This document shows, in pieces, positions 54,418 through 64,000 of a DNA stretch of 64,000 nt (position 1 is its first letter; the number at the start of each line of letters is the position of its first letter). The stretch lies in the NCBI GenBank assembly GCA_038496445.1, contig JALMLS010000078.1, forward strand, positions 26,061 to 90,060, written 5' to 3'. Under the pieces are notes generated by a model. The model made no database searches. It was given only the letters and a program-made list of their open reading frames with translations, and was not told the DNA's origin. This DNA is from Trichosphaerium sp. ATCC 40318 (lineage: Eukaryota > Discosea > Flabellinia > Trichosidae). The translations under genes were made by a program, and so were the position numbers.

Positions 54418-55369
54418 TCACATACAATACCAGATGAGAAAAGAAACATATTTCCAATAAGTGCAGCACCATCCCCACGACTGAAAAAAATGATTTGAAA
54501 GAAACGCATTTAAGCCAACAATTTTACCTCTATGTGAAGGCAATGAAGTGGATGATGATTCAGAATCATTGATAACAACAATAAAAGGGTATTCATTACC
54601 TTCAACTTTAACACGTGCAATCTGCTTTGCTTTATCGTTTACTGAACCAAGAGCAATGAACTCAATATCACCAAAACTGTTTACATCTTGTAGAATAAAG
54701 TGATCTGGGTCATCCTTAATAAAATCATATTCATAGCAGTCCATTTGTGCCATCAACATTGTTTTCATCTTTATTCGGTATGATAGGCATATAGCTTCTT
54801 GCCCATTCTCCACTTGGTGTCTCTACAAATGAACAACCTGTAAACACAGCTGATATTACACCTGATCCAGTGTCAACACTTCTACAAAGAAAGTCTCCAA
54901 GATACTTTCCTTCTTCTTCAGCAAACCCATAATTAGAGTCAACAAAAATAGCATCATATTTCTTGTCTAGTATTCCCTTGCCGACATCGTTAATATCAAG
55001 GTAGTCGCAATTAACGCCAAGATCGGCCATCTTGCTAACTAGAAGATCTCCTGTATCTCGATTGTTAACGTACAAGTACTTGCCAACCTGTTTTCGTGGT
55101 TAGAACGAACAAACATGACCTTGAAACAACCCACGTACAACCAAGCGCTTACAAAGCGTATAATATGGACGTTTAAGACCTAGATCTCGTATACTTGACT
55201 CTGAAAACGTAACTGGGTAACGAGACGCCAGTACTTTTCTCCACAGGGTACGAGAGTGCTCTACAAGGTAATTAAAGAGCCATGATACTCTCTGTAATAC
55301 AGTCAATTGAGAAGAGTCAGCATTATCAATAATACACTGCCATATCTCTGGCGGTACGCTGTTTGTCAT
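54418..55369 (-). pseudogene. F-box protein with a C-terminal alpha/beta domain, one frame break
   Basis: ATG 55369 opens an F-box (MTNSVPPEIWQCIIDNADSS, then LQRVSWLFNYLVEHSRTLWR). A 55-bp intron (donor GTACGT, branch TCTAACC) leads to VGKYLYVNNRDTGDLLVSKM, YDAIFVDSNYGFAEEEG and GSGVISAVFTGCSFVETPSG. This alternating alpha/beta pattern recalls flavodoxin- or amidotransferase-like (ThuA-type) folds, but the family is not identified. The frame stops at 54731 while the next frame continues sensibly (DCYEYDFIKDDPDHFILQDV, RVKVEGNEYPFIVVINDS). The switch at about 54745-54765 lies beside a run of four A. The 3' end contains a possible last intron and is uncertain. It is either a damaged gene or carries a single-base error. 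Confidence 0.55.
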
Positions 55370-55883
55370 ACTGACGCCAATAAAACACAGTTTGATACCA
55401 TGTTTGACTGAAAGAGTTTGATCAAACATCAACGGCTGCACTTTCCATAATCCTTCTTTTATTCGTTCTTGATTGATATTAATCACGTGATTAATGTGAT
55501 GAGTCAATATTGCAAGTGTATTTGCGCAAGAAAAAAAGAAAGTAATTACTCTGAGAAGTCTCCAATACTCAAACAAATGCTAAAAAACAAATCATTTTTT
55601 TCTAACATCATTTTTCTTTATACAACAGTCATCCTCAAGAACAACTTAACACCAAAATAGCGGTACTATTTTATTACACTTTGTTTTGACAAAGCTACAT
55701 CTTGAGTAAGAACAATTCGCTCTAATACAACTAACCTCACAATGACTTTGTTGGATTATGCAACTACAAGTGGAGACAAGCTAATGCTTTTGATCTATTG
55801 TGGCAAACGTTTATTTGAAAAATTATTTTAGTTGCCTACAACACGTGTTATTTTTGATGCGCAGAATCTCATCTGATTTGATT
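55370..55883. other. Intergenic, no gene seen
   Basis: An upstream in-frame extension of the F-box gene exists (to 55576), but it is hydrophobic and lacks F-box leader character; nothing else was seen. Confidence 0.45.
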
Positions 55884-56428
55884 AAGGGGGCACGCTGAGA
55901 TGTGCAGAAATTGTTCAAATCGGCTCAAATTTTCGTGCCTATATCTTTGACATGAGGGCTTTTGAAAAACCCAACTTTTAGCGTGTGCCTTTTTGTGACG
56001 TTTTTTTGTTGCAAAAGTTTTTTTTTTTCAAAAAACGACTGCATTTTTTCAATCTTTCTGTTTAAAAGCACATTTGTTCAAAACTACGTTACCCATAGCA
56101 TCTACACACGTAGTACATGCTATGGGTACACTTTCAATAAAAAGTCTCAATTTGAAAGCAAAAAAAAATAACGAATTTGCTCTACACCACCTAAAATGCG
56201 TCTCCAAGTGGTGAAATAGTGGACGAATAGCTTTAAAAGTTGTTTCAAATCCGTGTAATTAAGGTCAAAAAGTTGAGAAAAAAAATGACATTTCGGGCTT
56301 TGAACTCAAGTAATCAATCTACACAGTTCGCTATCCTATTTTTTCAGCGTTTTACGCGATTTTAGATGGGTTTAAAGCCCGAAGATGCCCGTGGGGCTAA
56401 GGTCATTTCATTCTCAGCGTGCCCCCTT
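55884..56428. mobile_element. MITE-like non-coding element, 545 bp
   Basis: Perfect 17-bp terminal inverted repeats: AAGGGGGCACGCTGAGA at 55884-55900 and its complement at 56412-56428. Non-coding inside, with long A/T homopolymers and an internal hairpin (TACCCATAGCAT at 56090-56101 pairing with 56117-56128). The left end overlaps TTAA and the right has TTAC at the matching place, so a TTAA-type target is possible but not proven. Confidence 0.7.
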
Positions 56429-56620
56429 ACTTAATACACTTAGATTACCCCCATTAGTGAAACTTAGTGAAACATCCTCAATAATAAAACTGTAATGTAA
56501 TAAAGAACCAGTTTTGTGTAATCACAAGGTGGAAATCTTTGATACCAGCTCAAAGATTTCCCAGAAAACTCAGGTTATTTGCAGCTCGCATGGGCTTCGC
56601 TGTTGCCTTAAGGCGCTCTA

Positions 56621-57110
56621 ATACGCTGCCAATGGTAAGTAATGATAAATAATGCATTAAGTGAGTGCCTTAATGATGAGATTACCCCAGTAAGAGATGA
56701 TTTATAAAAAAAGAAAGAGTTGTGTAATGATGACGTGTAATTTGTGAACTATTTCACAACTAACTTAAAGTAGTCAAATACGCTGCCAATGGTAAGTAAT
56801 AATGACAATTAGTGCATTAAGTGAGTGTCTTAACAGTTAGATTGCCCTCATAAGTAATGAGCTTGCATTTTTCATCTCATATCACATACAACAACTGTAT
56901 ACACTGCCAATGGTGGATGGCTTAATAGTCATAAGTTCCCCCTTCATGTGCATGATAGCAATGAAATACGCTGCCAATGGTAGCTTAGTGCTATTAAGTT
57001 CCCCCTTTGTCACATAATAATAACAATTGTGTGCTGTTAAGTGATGGAACTTAATGCATAATCCTCCCCCTTTATGTGTGTGATAGAAATGAAATACGCT
57101 GCCAATGGTA
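56621..57110. repeat. Irregular tandem repeat, core ATACGCTGCCAATGGT
   Basis: The core occurs at 56621, 56778, 56899 (one mismatch), 56966 and 57094. Between copies, related segments recur (gcattaagtgagtg, ttaagttccccct). Spacings are 157, 121, 67 and 128 bp, so the unit is degenerate. The array lies directly 3' of the MORN-like gene. Confidence 0.75.
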
Positions 57111-57196
57111 ATACCTTAATGTGTTTAAGTTCCCCCTTAAGCTAATCTTGTACTGAAATAGTGCTGTTCATGCTTTGTAATTTACTCATCCTCCCA

Positions 57197-58252
57197 TTAT
57201 GGGTCTTCATTTAATGTACCGTGGACATAATGTTGTTGAAGCTTGAAATGTCCATCTTCATGCCATTCTTTGTGCTCACCATGCTTTTCATTATTAACAT
57301 ACATTGTTGTTGATCTTAGTTGCCCATTATCATACCATTTCAGGCGTTCACCTTGTGCCTGGCCTTCAATATATGTGCACTGGTAGCCTAGTTGTCCGTT
57401 CATGTACCATTCCTTAAATTCTCCATGTAACTTGTCATTAACACACATGCATTTCATGTGGAGTTGTCCACCTTCATACCACCCTCTGAACTCGCCATTT
57501 TTTTCTCCATTTACATAAATAGCTTGAGAAGCCAATATTCCATTCTCGTACCACTCTTTGGATTCACCATGCTTAATACCTTCAACAAACACCTCAAACT
57601 CGCCTATTTGTCCATTTTCATAATATCTTGTACAATCACCATCTTTCAAGCCGTTCTTGAATATTGATTGAAAAACCAACTTTCCATTCTTGTACCATTC
57701 TTTCTGTTCACCATGCTTCTTATCATTCACATATGTTATCTTTAGTTCTAATTGCCCATTTTCATAATACTCACAGTGCTCACCATTTTGTTTACCATCA
57801 ACATAGAATGTATGTATCTTGATTTGACCATTCGGATGCCATTGTTTGCCCTCTCCACTCTCTTTACCATCCTCAAAATTACATTGTGCATTGACTTGAC
57901 CTCCTTCATACCAACTCTTATACATACCATGTCTCTCATCATCAACAAAATTTGTTTCAAACAAAAGTTGTCCATTCACGTGCCATTTTTTCTGTTTCCC
58001 ATTTTTCTTACCTTCAAGCATCATCGTTTGACTCTGTAAACATCCATTTGGATACCAAAGTAACCAAAGACCTTTTTTTTCAAGTTTTTCATCAAAATGG
58101 GTGTTGATTGCAGCTTTTTTAGAGAGTGTATGGAACTTTATGAATATTTCTTTATTGAAAGTGCATAAATACCTTTGGATATCATTTGGTAGGTCTAGTA
58201 GATTACATACAGTAATACTAGGGCAATAATTCTTGCGACGAGACAATAACAT
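57197..58252 (-). CDS. F-box-like plus MORN-type repeat protein (351 aa)
   Basis: Intronless intact frame. The N-terminus has an F-box-like LLDLPNDIQRYLCTFNKEIF (residues about 18-37). Then about 12 repeats of 22-24 residues follow with the pattern H/NGE..EWY.NGQL..Q..Y..G (for example HGEQKEWYKNGKLVFQ, NGEFRGWYEGGQLHMK), the MORN-variant / YwqK-like family. Proteins with this plan (short F-box-like head, many such repeats, no introns) are abundant in marseilleviruses and other giant viruses of amoebae and in some protists. The repeats may bind protein or lipid partners; function unknown. Codon usage looks like that of its neighbours. Confidence 0.8.
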   Translation of the reverse strand: MLLSRRKNYCPSITVCNLLDLPNDIQRYLCTFNKEIFIKFHTLSKKAAINTHFDEKLEKKGLWLLWYPNGCLQSQTMMLEGKKNGKQKKWHVNGQLLFETNFVDDERHGMYKSWYEGGQVNAQCNFEDGKESGEGKQWHPNGQIKIHTFYVDGKQNGEHCEYYENGQLELKITYVNDKKHGEQKEWYKNGKLVFQSIFKNGLKDGDCTRYYENGQIGEFEVFVEGIKHGESKEWYENGILASQAIYVNGEKNGEFRGWYEGGQLHMKCMCVNDKLHGEFKEWYMNGQLGYQCTYIEGQAQGERLKWYDNGQLRSTTMYVNNEKHGEHKEWHEDGHFKLQQHYVHGTLNEDP

Positions 58253-59097
58253 CCGTCTTAATATTATTTAGGTATTTGCTCCACCCCTAGCTTCCGCTCC
58301 TTTAAATCCACCAACTAGCTAAATAACAACTTAACTGTATTATTAAGCCTCAAAACGCACTGTGCGTGACAAGCCATATTTCTTGTAATTTTTACTTTGG
58401 AACAGAAAAGCTTGTATTATATTTACCACGAAATTACTTAATTCTTGATTTGACAATGACGTTTCTCAATAAGAGCGTGACTTGTAATTTTACTTGTGAA
58501 TAAAGGAAACTTGATGAAGTAAGTTTTATGTATCCAATTTACCAATGCTGTTTTCACGTGATTTGGCACACTCACGCGAATTCCTTGGATAAATGGAAAA
58601 TCAATGCGTGTATGTCAATGATAAGGTGGGTGACAGCAAACGCTGGTGTGAGCATGGACAGCTATAGAACCTGCTCCAATGGATTGATGGTAGGTACTCA
58701 AGACTGTCAGGAATAAATACAATGACAAGCTTGTATCCAGTGATAAGTTGTGGACTATAAATGCACTTGCAATTCTGCGTAAGATAATAAAAGGGCAGTT
58801 GCTGTTATCACCATGTACAAATGCATCGTCCAACAAGAGAGTGATATCCAAACAGCAACGTTTTGTTTTTTTCAAAAAAGGACAATAACAATTTACTACA
58901 ACATTGAGCTTATTTAATGAAATTGACTGTGTCCAACGTTTATTGAGTTAAAACAATTAAAGGTGTCTCAGTGACATCCAATTGAACACTCTTATGATTA
59001 AAACAAAGTATTAGGATACTTCAAGAGTGATAAATCTACAAGGCAACTAAAACATGAATGCCTTTTTTGTAATTGAGTTTTTTTTTGTTCCACCTTT
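58253..59097. other. Intergenic, no gene seen
   Basis: Short frames only; includes CACGTG near 58554. Confidence 0.5.
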
Positions 59098-62000
59098 CTA
59101 AATGACGTACTTTCCATTTACTGTTATTGGTGTTTCTTTACCATTTGGTTCTTGGTCAACAAGCTCCACCAAAGTAGCTTTTGTTACTGATGTATCAAAT
59201 GAAAATGAATACTTTTCAACAACTAATGCCTTGCTTGTTGGACTCCACACCACATATGCTGTATTCCCATTGCCATCACTAAAATACATTCAAAAACACA
59301 TACACTTGATGTTGAGCTTTTAAAGCCATCTAAGCAAAGAGAACAACATAAAAGTTGTCAAGAATTGTACTTACAAAATACCATGAAGGCTTTGGTTTCC
59401 TAAAAACAACTTAAAAATATAAAACACGTGCATCAAAATCCCACAAAAAAGCATCATATTCAGTACCATCCAGAGGCTTTCGTTGTTGTCAAACCTAATA
59501 TACATTACTTAGAATACCCCCAAAATGTCCAAACAATGTTGTTATTTGAGGTAGGCTTGTAAGTATTTGTTTGAACAAGACAACTTTAAATTCAAAAAAA
59601 CAAGAGTAACGTGCCTGAAGTCTGGAATTTTCCTCCACTGTAATCTGCAACATTTCTTAACATGAACTGATGCGCCCTATCAACACCAGCCGCGGCTAAA
59701 GCCAAAAAGCTTCTTATTATCCACTGACCTATAAAAGAGAAGATGTTAATACAATTGCGATCTTCTTATATAGCTGAACGATGGTCTCTTACTATCCACG
59801 TACCTTGTACTATCTCTCCTGAATTAGGGCCAATAGCTGGTGATTTTTGAGGAGAAGCTTGGTTAGTATCATAACCAAACTCTAAAGGTAGAGAAAGTAC
59901 AGGTCAGCCAATGACGGTTCATTCATACTGAGGAACATACCTGAAAACCAAACTTCAACACCAGGTAGATAAATATCTCTCCATTGAACTATTGCTTGAA
60001 CACGCTCTTTACGGCGGTCATCCTCAGGACTGCAAAAATATTATTACAAATCAAACATACTACGACAATACCTTATCCCAGTAGTTGCAGTACCACCCTA
60101 AAAGAAAAAGTTTGAGATACAAGAATGACTTTTTTTGCATACTTGTCCACCGACATCATTGGAGTAATGATGAAAGTTTATTGCTTCTGCAGGAAATTTA
60201 CCGTCTTTTCTATTATATAAGCTCCAAATACGTAATGATTTGACCCAGTCCAAGTTGAGTTGAGCAATACCGCCCATAACAACCTAACATAAAACAAAAA
60301 GTTAGCAAAGATTCCGAGAAATTGAGCTCGCAATAAGATACATGTAACGTTTTCTCTCAGAGATTTTTACATGTCTTACCTTCATTGTTGGATCGGCGTT
60401 TTTAACACCAATTGTGTTACCCATAATTCCAGCATGACCATCATAATCTCAAAGAAAGAGTAGGTTAGTCAAAACAATACACTAAATCTTGATGGAAATA
60501 AATTACTATACCTGCTGATAACATTGCTGCGTATTCGTATGGAGAAAAGTAAGCTTCTCTACCTAACCACCATTTATCTTGCTCGTTCCAGAACTCAATA
60601 TACTCCAATAAATCTATACAGTGTTACAAAGAGGTAAGAAAACAGTGAGATAAAGGTTTGTGAACATACCAGCGCCAGTTGTCTTGTTTTGATTATCACC
60701 AAGTTTCAAAAGTCCGACATCCACTCTAGTCCTTCCATATCTCGCTGCTAGCTGCCATGCATGATCACCATGTGGCGCATAACTCTACAGCCCAATTAGC
60801 TTAAATCTCTTTCACTTGAAGATGAGGTCATACAAGAGGATTCGTAGAAACCCCAGAGTATTCATCTGTTCAACTGTTAACGGTTTCCAATCTTCTTCAT
60901 TCTAAACACTAACTTAACATCCTTCCTCAGCAAAGAAAGTACCGGTGCGTTTTTGTGGATATAAGGAGCAGTACGCATCATACCTTGGATACTCAATTAG
61001 TATGTTGGCCTCAAGTGGTTTTTTGTAAAGCGAAGGTGTTTGTAGTTACTAACATTGATGTACTTTTACACTAACGTTTTTGCAAGCACGGTAGAAAGTA
61101 TCAAACCTAAAAGGTGGTCCTGCGTATCCATCTGGATCAAACTCATTCTTTGAGTGCGGATATCCAACATATCCAGGTTGTCCGTTACCTTCTGACCAAC
61201 CCCACTACAAACAAAGTAAAAGAAAAGTTCATGCCATGAGATCTTCTAAAAAATCATGTTCTCACCGTTTGATACTCTCTGACGACTCCCACAGCAGCCA
61301 GTTTATTTGGATCGTCGTCATTGAATCCATTTGTACCAATAAAGTCTTTGAATAGAGGTAACTGACGAGGCTTAGGAGGTGGCGGAGGAGTAGGATTTCC
61401 TGTAGTTGTAGTGAGACAATTTTGTGTTCGTGACAAATCTTTTCGACTGGTTCACCGTATACTACTATTTCTAATATTTTTGGTGGTTCAATTAACCTCA
61501 CTTTAATCCATTGTACAGGAGTAGATGTAGTAATATTGTTACTATCCCACTTGACATTCGTTAGCATGAACAAAGAAAAAGCAGAATAAAACAAGAATCT
61601 TTTAAAACTCACCTGATACGTGCCATGGACACTATCATTAAAAGTTTCAGCCCACTGAAACGGATGAACACCAACTGAAAATTCTATATTGTAGCTCCCT
61701 AATACACGTAAGCCTCCAACTCACCAAAAAGTAAGGAAAAAAAACAGCTTCGAAAACCAAACTCATACCATAACCGTGAAACGCCCATATAGAAGACAAT
61801 CTGTACATCTGACCCAAATCAATAAGTGCAAACGCATTTGGGTAATACCTAAAGAATAATGAAACAGCAATTGTTGATAGTATCACCTCAGCAGCACCAT
61901 GGCGCAAAATGTATCTTTCGTGTCGTTGTAAAACGTTCGTACCATTTTGTCCAACCAGGGAAATACTCTGTTTTGGGTTTGCCACCAGATCCATTTGCCG

Positions 62001-62354
62001 GATCACCAGCAATAACTTTTCGAAAGAAAAATAAATTTCAATGCACGTGCGCTTTGGTAAAACTGTTTTTTGGCGAACTATTTGTCAAACTTTCAAAGGG
62101 GCCTTTATTTGGACGTTCAAGGCGTCAGGATGTTAACCATACCTTGTTCATCTAATAAGTTTTGCGCTGGACCTAAGTTTCCCGCTTGTGGGAACGCTGC
62201 CCAGCCATCTATGACCTAACAATTCGTTAGAATTAATAACGAACAAAAAAAGTTGGTTAACGTTTTCTGGCCCCAATTTTATCTTATTCTGCGCAGCAAA
62301 ACAAAAAGAAGTAAACCCCAGTATCAAAAGAAATACAACAACTTTTGAAGCCAT
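59098..62354 (-). CDS. Secreted glycoside hydrolase-like protein
   Basis: Many small exons. The signal peptide is MASKVVVFLLILGFTSFCFA (62354 on). An N-terminal beta-sandwich-like part follows (NAFALIDLGQMYRLSSIWAF near 61830-61770) with a Pro run (PPPPPKPRQLPLF) leading to the catalytic part: FIGTNGFNDDDPNKLAAVGV + VREYQ (61345-61270), GNGQPGYVGYPHSKNEFDPD (near 61180), VVMGGIAQLNLDWVKSLRIW and FPAEAINFHHYSNDVGGQ (60290-60145), VEVWFSEFGYDTNQASPQ (near 59965-59860) and FLALAAAGVDRAHQFMLRNV (near 59700). The SEFGYD block would hold the nucleophile Glu of a clan-A hydrolase. The C-terminal part (VVWSPTSKALVVEKYSFSFD) is a beta-sandwich. This resembles uncharacterised Bacteroidetes-type secreted proteins. 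A GC-AG intron and a possible extra T near 59290 are noted. Substrate unknown; exon joints only partly checked. Confidence 0.65.
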
Positions 62355-62591
62355 TTCTGTAGACTGAAAATAAAGGTAAAAAAAACTTTCGAAGACTTTT
62401 TCTTGACTTTTTTGTATTTAAATTGAGTCTTATTCCAGTAGGCAGCTAAATCACAGTAATCTACTACTCGCAGTGCTTAGTTTCCAATACAGCAATAGCG
62501 TACTTACTAGGCCTTTCTGAGCCACACGCTCAGTAATTTGAACAAATGCTTTACATAATCTGTTTATTTTCTTTTTACAAATACTAAAGTC

Positions 62592-64000
62592 CTATGCTTT
62601 TGGTTCATCAGTAGCTGGGGCTTTCTCAGCTTCGACAGCAGGCTTTGCTTCTACAGGTGCTGAAACAGGAGCAACATCTTGTGCTGGTGCTTGAGCTGGT
62701 ACAGCTGAGTCTGCATGTACCTGAGCAGGTGCTGCAACATCTGCAACAGGTGCTGCAGCTTTATCATCTTCACCAGTTGGTGCGCTCACTTGTGTGACAG
62801 GTGCAGCTTTATCAGCCTAAATTGAGTAAGCACAATCAGTACAGAGGAAAAAAATAAAAAACAACATGTAGACAGTTTTCCTCTACGTGTCTTAAACTTT
62901 AAATTATCTAATTTACCTCGTCTGCAGGTGCCATGTCATGAACCTCTTGAGGTGCAGGTGGTGTTACGTCAAATCCTGCGGTGGCTAATACGCAAATCAG
63001 TATTTAAGTTTTGTAGACGGTCAATTTCTTCATACCTTTGACTGTGTTGATACCCTCGCTCAGTTTGCTATAACCAATTGCACCAAGAGCACGAAGTGTA
63101 TCAATTCCACTTTGTACTCCTGGTTGTGCTGCAACAGTAGCAGCTCCTGCATAAACAGCTTGTCTGGCACTCTCAGTTGTAGCACTATAGTGAAAATATA
63201 AGAAACAATTTATTTGAAAAAGCCCGCCAACATTCAACGAATGTACGAGTTACTTACTACGCGAGTAGCAGTGTGGTAAAAAGGAGGGTTTAACACGTAC
63301 GCTACATTCTCAGATACTTTGTATCTCTGATCAAGTTCTTGAGCTGTGGATACAACGGCATTACCCAAAGTGGCAGCAGTTGCTGATACGCCAAGTTTTT
63401 CATCAACTTCAGCAGCCTTTGCTTTTATGGAATCTGCACCCTGTTGAAGGCGAGCAGAGATACTGTACTCCTCTAACAAAAAAAAATCAGAAATGAACAG
63501 TAAACAGCCAAGATATTTATACCATCAGTTTTTTTGGCTTTAGCGATGACGTCATTACCAAGCTTATACCCGGCAGCTATCAGTGACGCAATAACAGACG
63601 TCTTTGTCTGTGTACCGGAGTTAGAACTCAAAAGCCCAACAATAGCCCAAAAAAGCCAAAACAAAAAATTTTCTTTTTCTTGTTAAAATGTGCGTCAATG
63701 AGCTCTAATTTAATTCGCAATGGCGTACACGTTGATCAGCAGGAGCGTCGTAATTTTTTTGTTGAATGTCATCACCAATGACTTCAATTTTGACTGTTTT
63801 CTCAGTTTCGACTGGCGCTAAGGGCGTTTGTTTAGTTTGAGGTTTTTTAATGTGTTTTTTTTGTTTTCGGTACCTGCTGAAGCTTCACTGGATACAGTGA
63901 TTGGACGATCAACTATCAACGCGTTTGTAAGTAATAGAGCTGTTTTAGAAGCTTCTTCAGTTTGAAAGGTCACAACAGCGCTTTGTAGTTCGTCGCCATT
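62592..64000 (-). CDS. Vip1-like RRM protein, 3' part (5' end beyond the window)
   Basis: The window edge lies inside an RRM: NGDELQSAVVTFQTEEASKT and ALLLTNALIVDRPITVSS, the second half of the domain. Following exons read TEKTVKIEVIGDD, SVIASLIAAGYKLGNDVIAK, EYSISARLQQGADSIKAKAA and AEVDEKLGVSATAATLGNAV (helical, amphipathic), SARQAVYAGAATVAAQPGVQ, and finally an Ala/Pro/Glu-rich tail (VPAQAPAQDVAPVSAPVEAK) ending at 62592. RRM plus Ala-rich helices is the plan of fission-yeast Vip1 and plant BPA1-like proteins, whose roles are poorly defined (RNA or protein binding). The intron before TKTSVIAS has a TTCTAACT branch and phase 0. The Ala/Pro tail appears longer than usual. Confidence 0.72.

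Noticed and set aside
56621-57110. CRISPR-like array
   Set aside because: Eukaryotic context, spacing from 67 to 157 bp, and similar 'spacers'; this is a degenerate tandem repeat.
58528-58875. Short ORFs on both strands
   Set aside because: Overlapping frames of similar quality, no recognisable motif, no splice support.

Overview
The window is nuclear DNA of a small-intron, AT-rich (roughly one-third GC) unicellular eukaryote, most likely an amorphean protist (amoebozoan-like or an early opisthokont). The supporting genes are a RasGEF, an Afi1/SPA (DENN-fold) protein, an AP-1/AP-2 beta-adaptin, a Vip1-like RRM protein, many F-box genes, a Ty3/gypsy LTR retrotransposon and a MULE DNA transposon. 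Nearly every gene is cut by introns of about 45-60 bp whose donors often read GTACG(T) and whose branch sites often read CTAAT or CTAAC. No tRNA, rRNA or bacterial operon was seen. The species itself cannot be named from the sequence.

Layout. 0-0.7 kb: 5' part of a SAP plus ankyrin gene. 3.2-7.5 kb: a MULE element with matching TGTCAAA-rich ends, a FLYWCH/MULE transposase and two clusters of a GGTATATACC palindrome. 7.9-9.5 kb: two small unidentified genes. 10.2-13.7 kb: Afi1/SPA gene. 13.9-14.8 kb: F-box/LRR gene with a frameshift. 15.2-17.9 kb: RasGEF. 18.8-19.3 kb: broken mucin-like gene. 19.8-26.7 kb: complete Ty3/gypsy element with identical 145-bp LTRs, 5-bp target duplication, an intact gag-pol and a second ORF, sitting 35 bp upstream of an F-box/LRR gene at 26.7-27.7 kb.

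29-40 kb is a duplication-rich block: a small secreted Cys-rich protein, two near-identical GST genes in inverted orientation, and between them two tandem paralogous type I membrane proteins (DNRLRE-like ectodomain, one TM helix, conserved tail), with remnants of LRR and F-box/beta-sandwich genes around them. 40.3-47.6 kb: an alpha/beta hydrolase and a beta-adaptin. 47.8-58.3 kb is an F-box cluster: two tandem F-box/beta-sandwich paralogues, three F-box genes with different C-terminal parts, a 545-bp MITE-like element, a repeat tract, and a MORN-like repeat protein with an F-box-like N-terminus. 59-64 kb: a secreted glycoside hydrolase and the 3' part of a Vip1-like gene.

The genes do not form one pathway. 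The shared theme is expansion and decay of lineage-specific families (F-box adaptors that would feed substrates to SCF ubiquitin ligases, surface or secreted proteins, GSTs) next to housekeeping trafficking and signalling genes. Several single-base frame breaks fall in or beside homopolymers, including one in the conserved beta-adaptin, so some apparent pseudogenes may be assembly errors.
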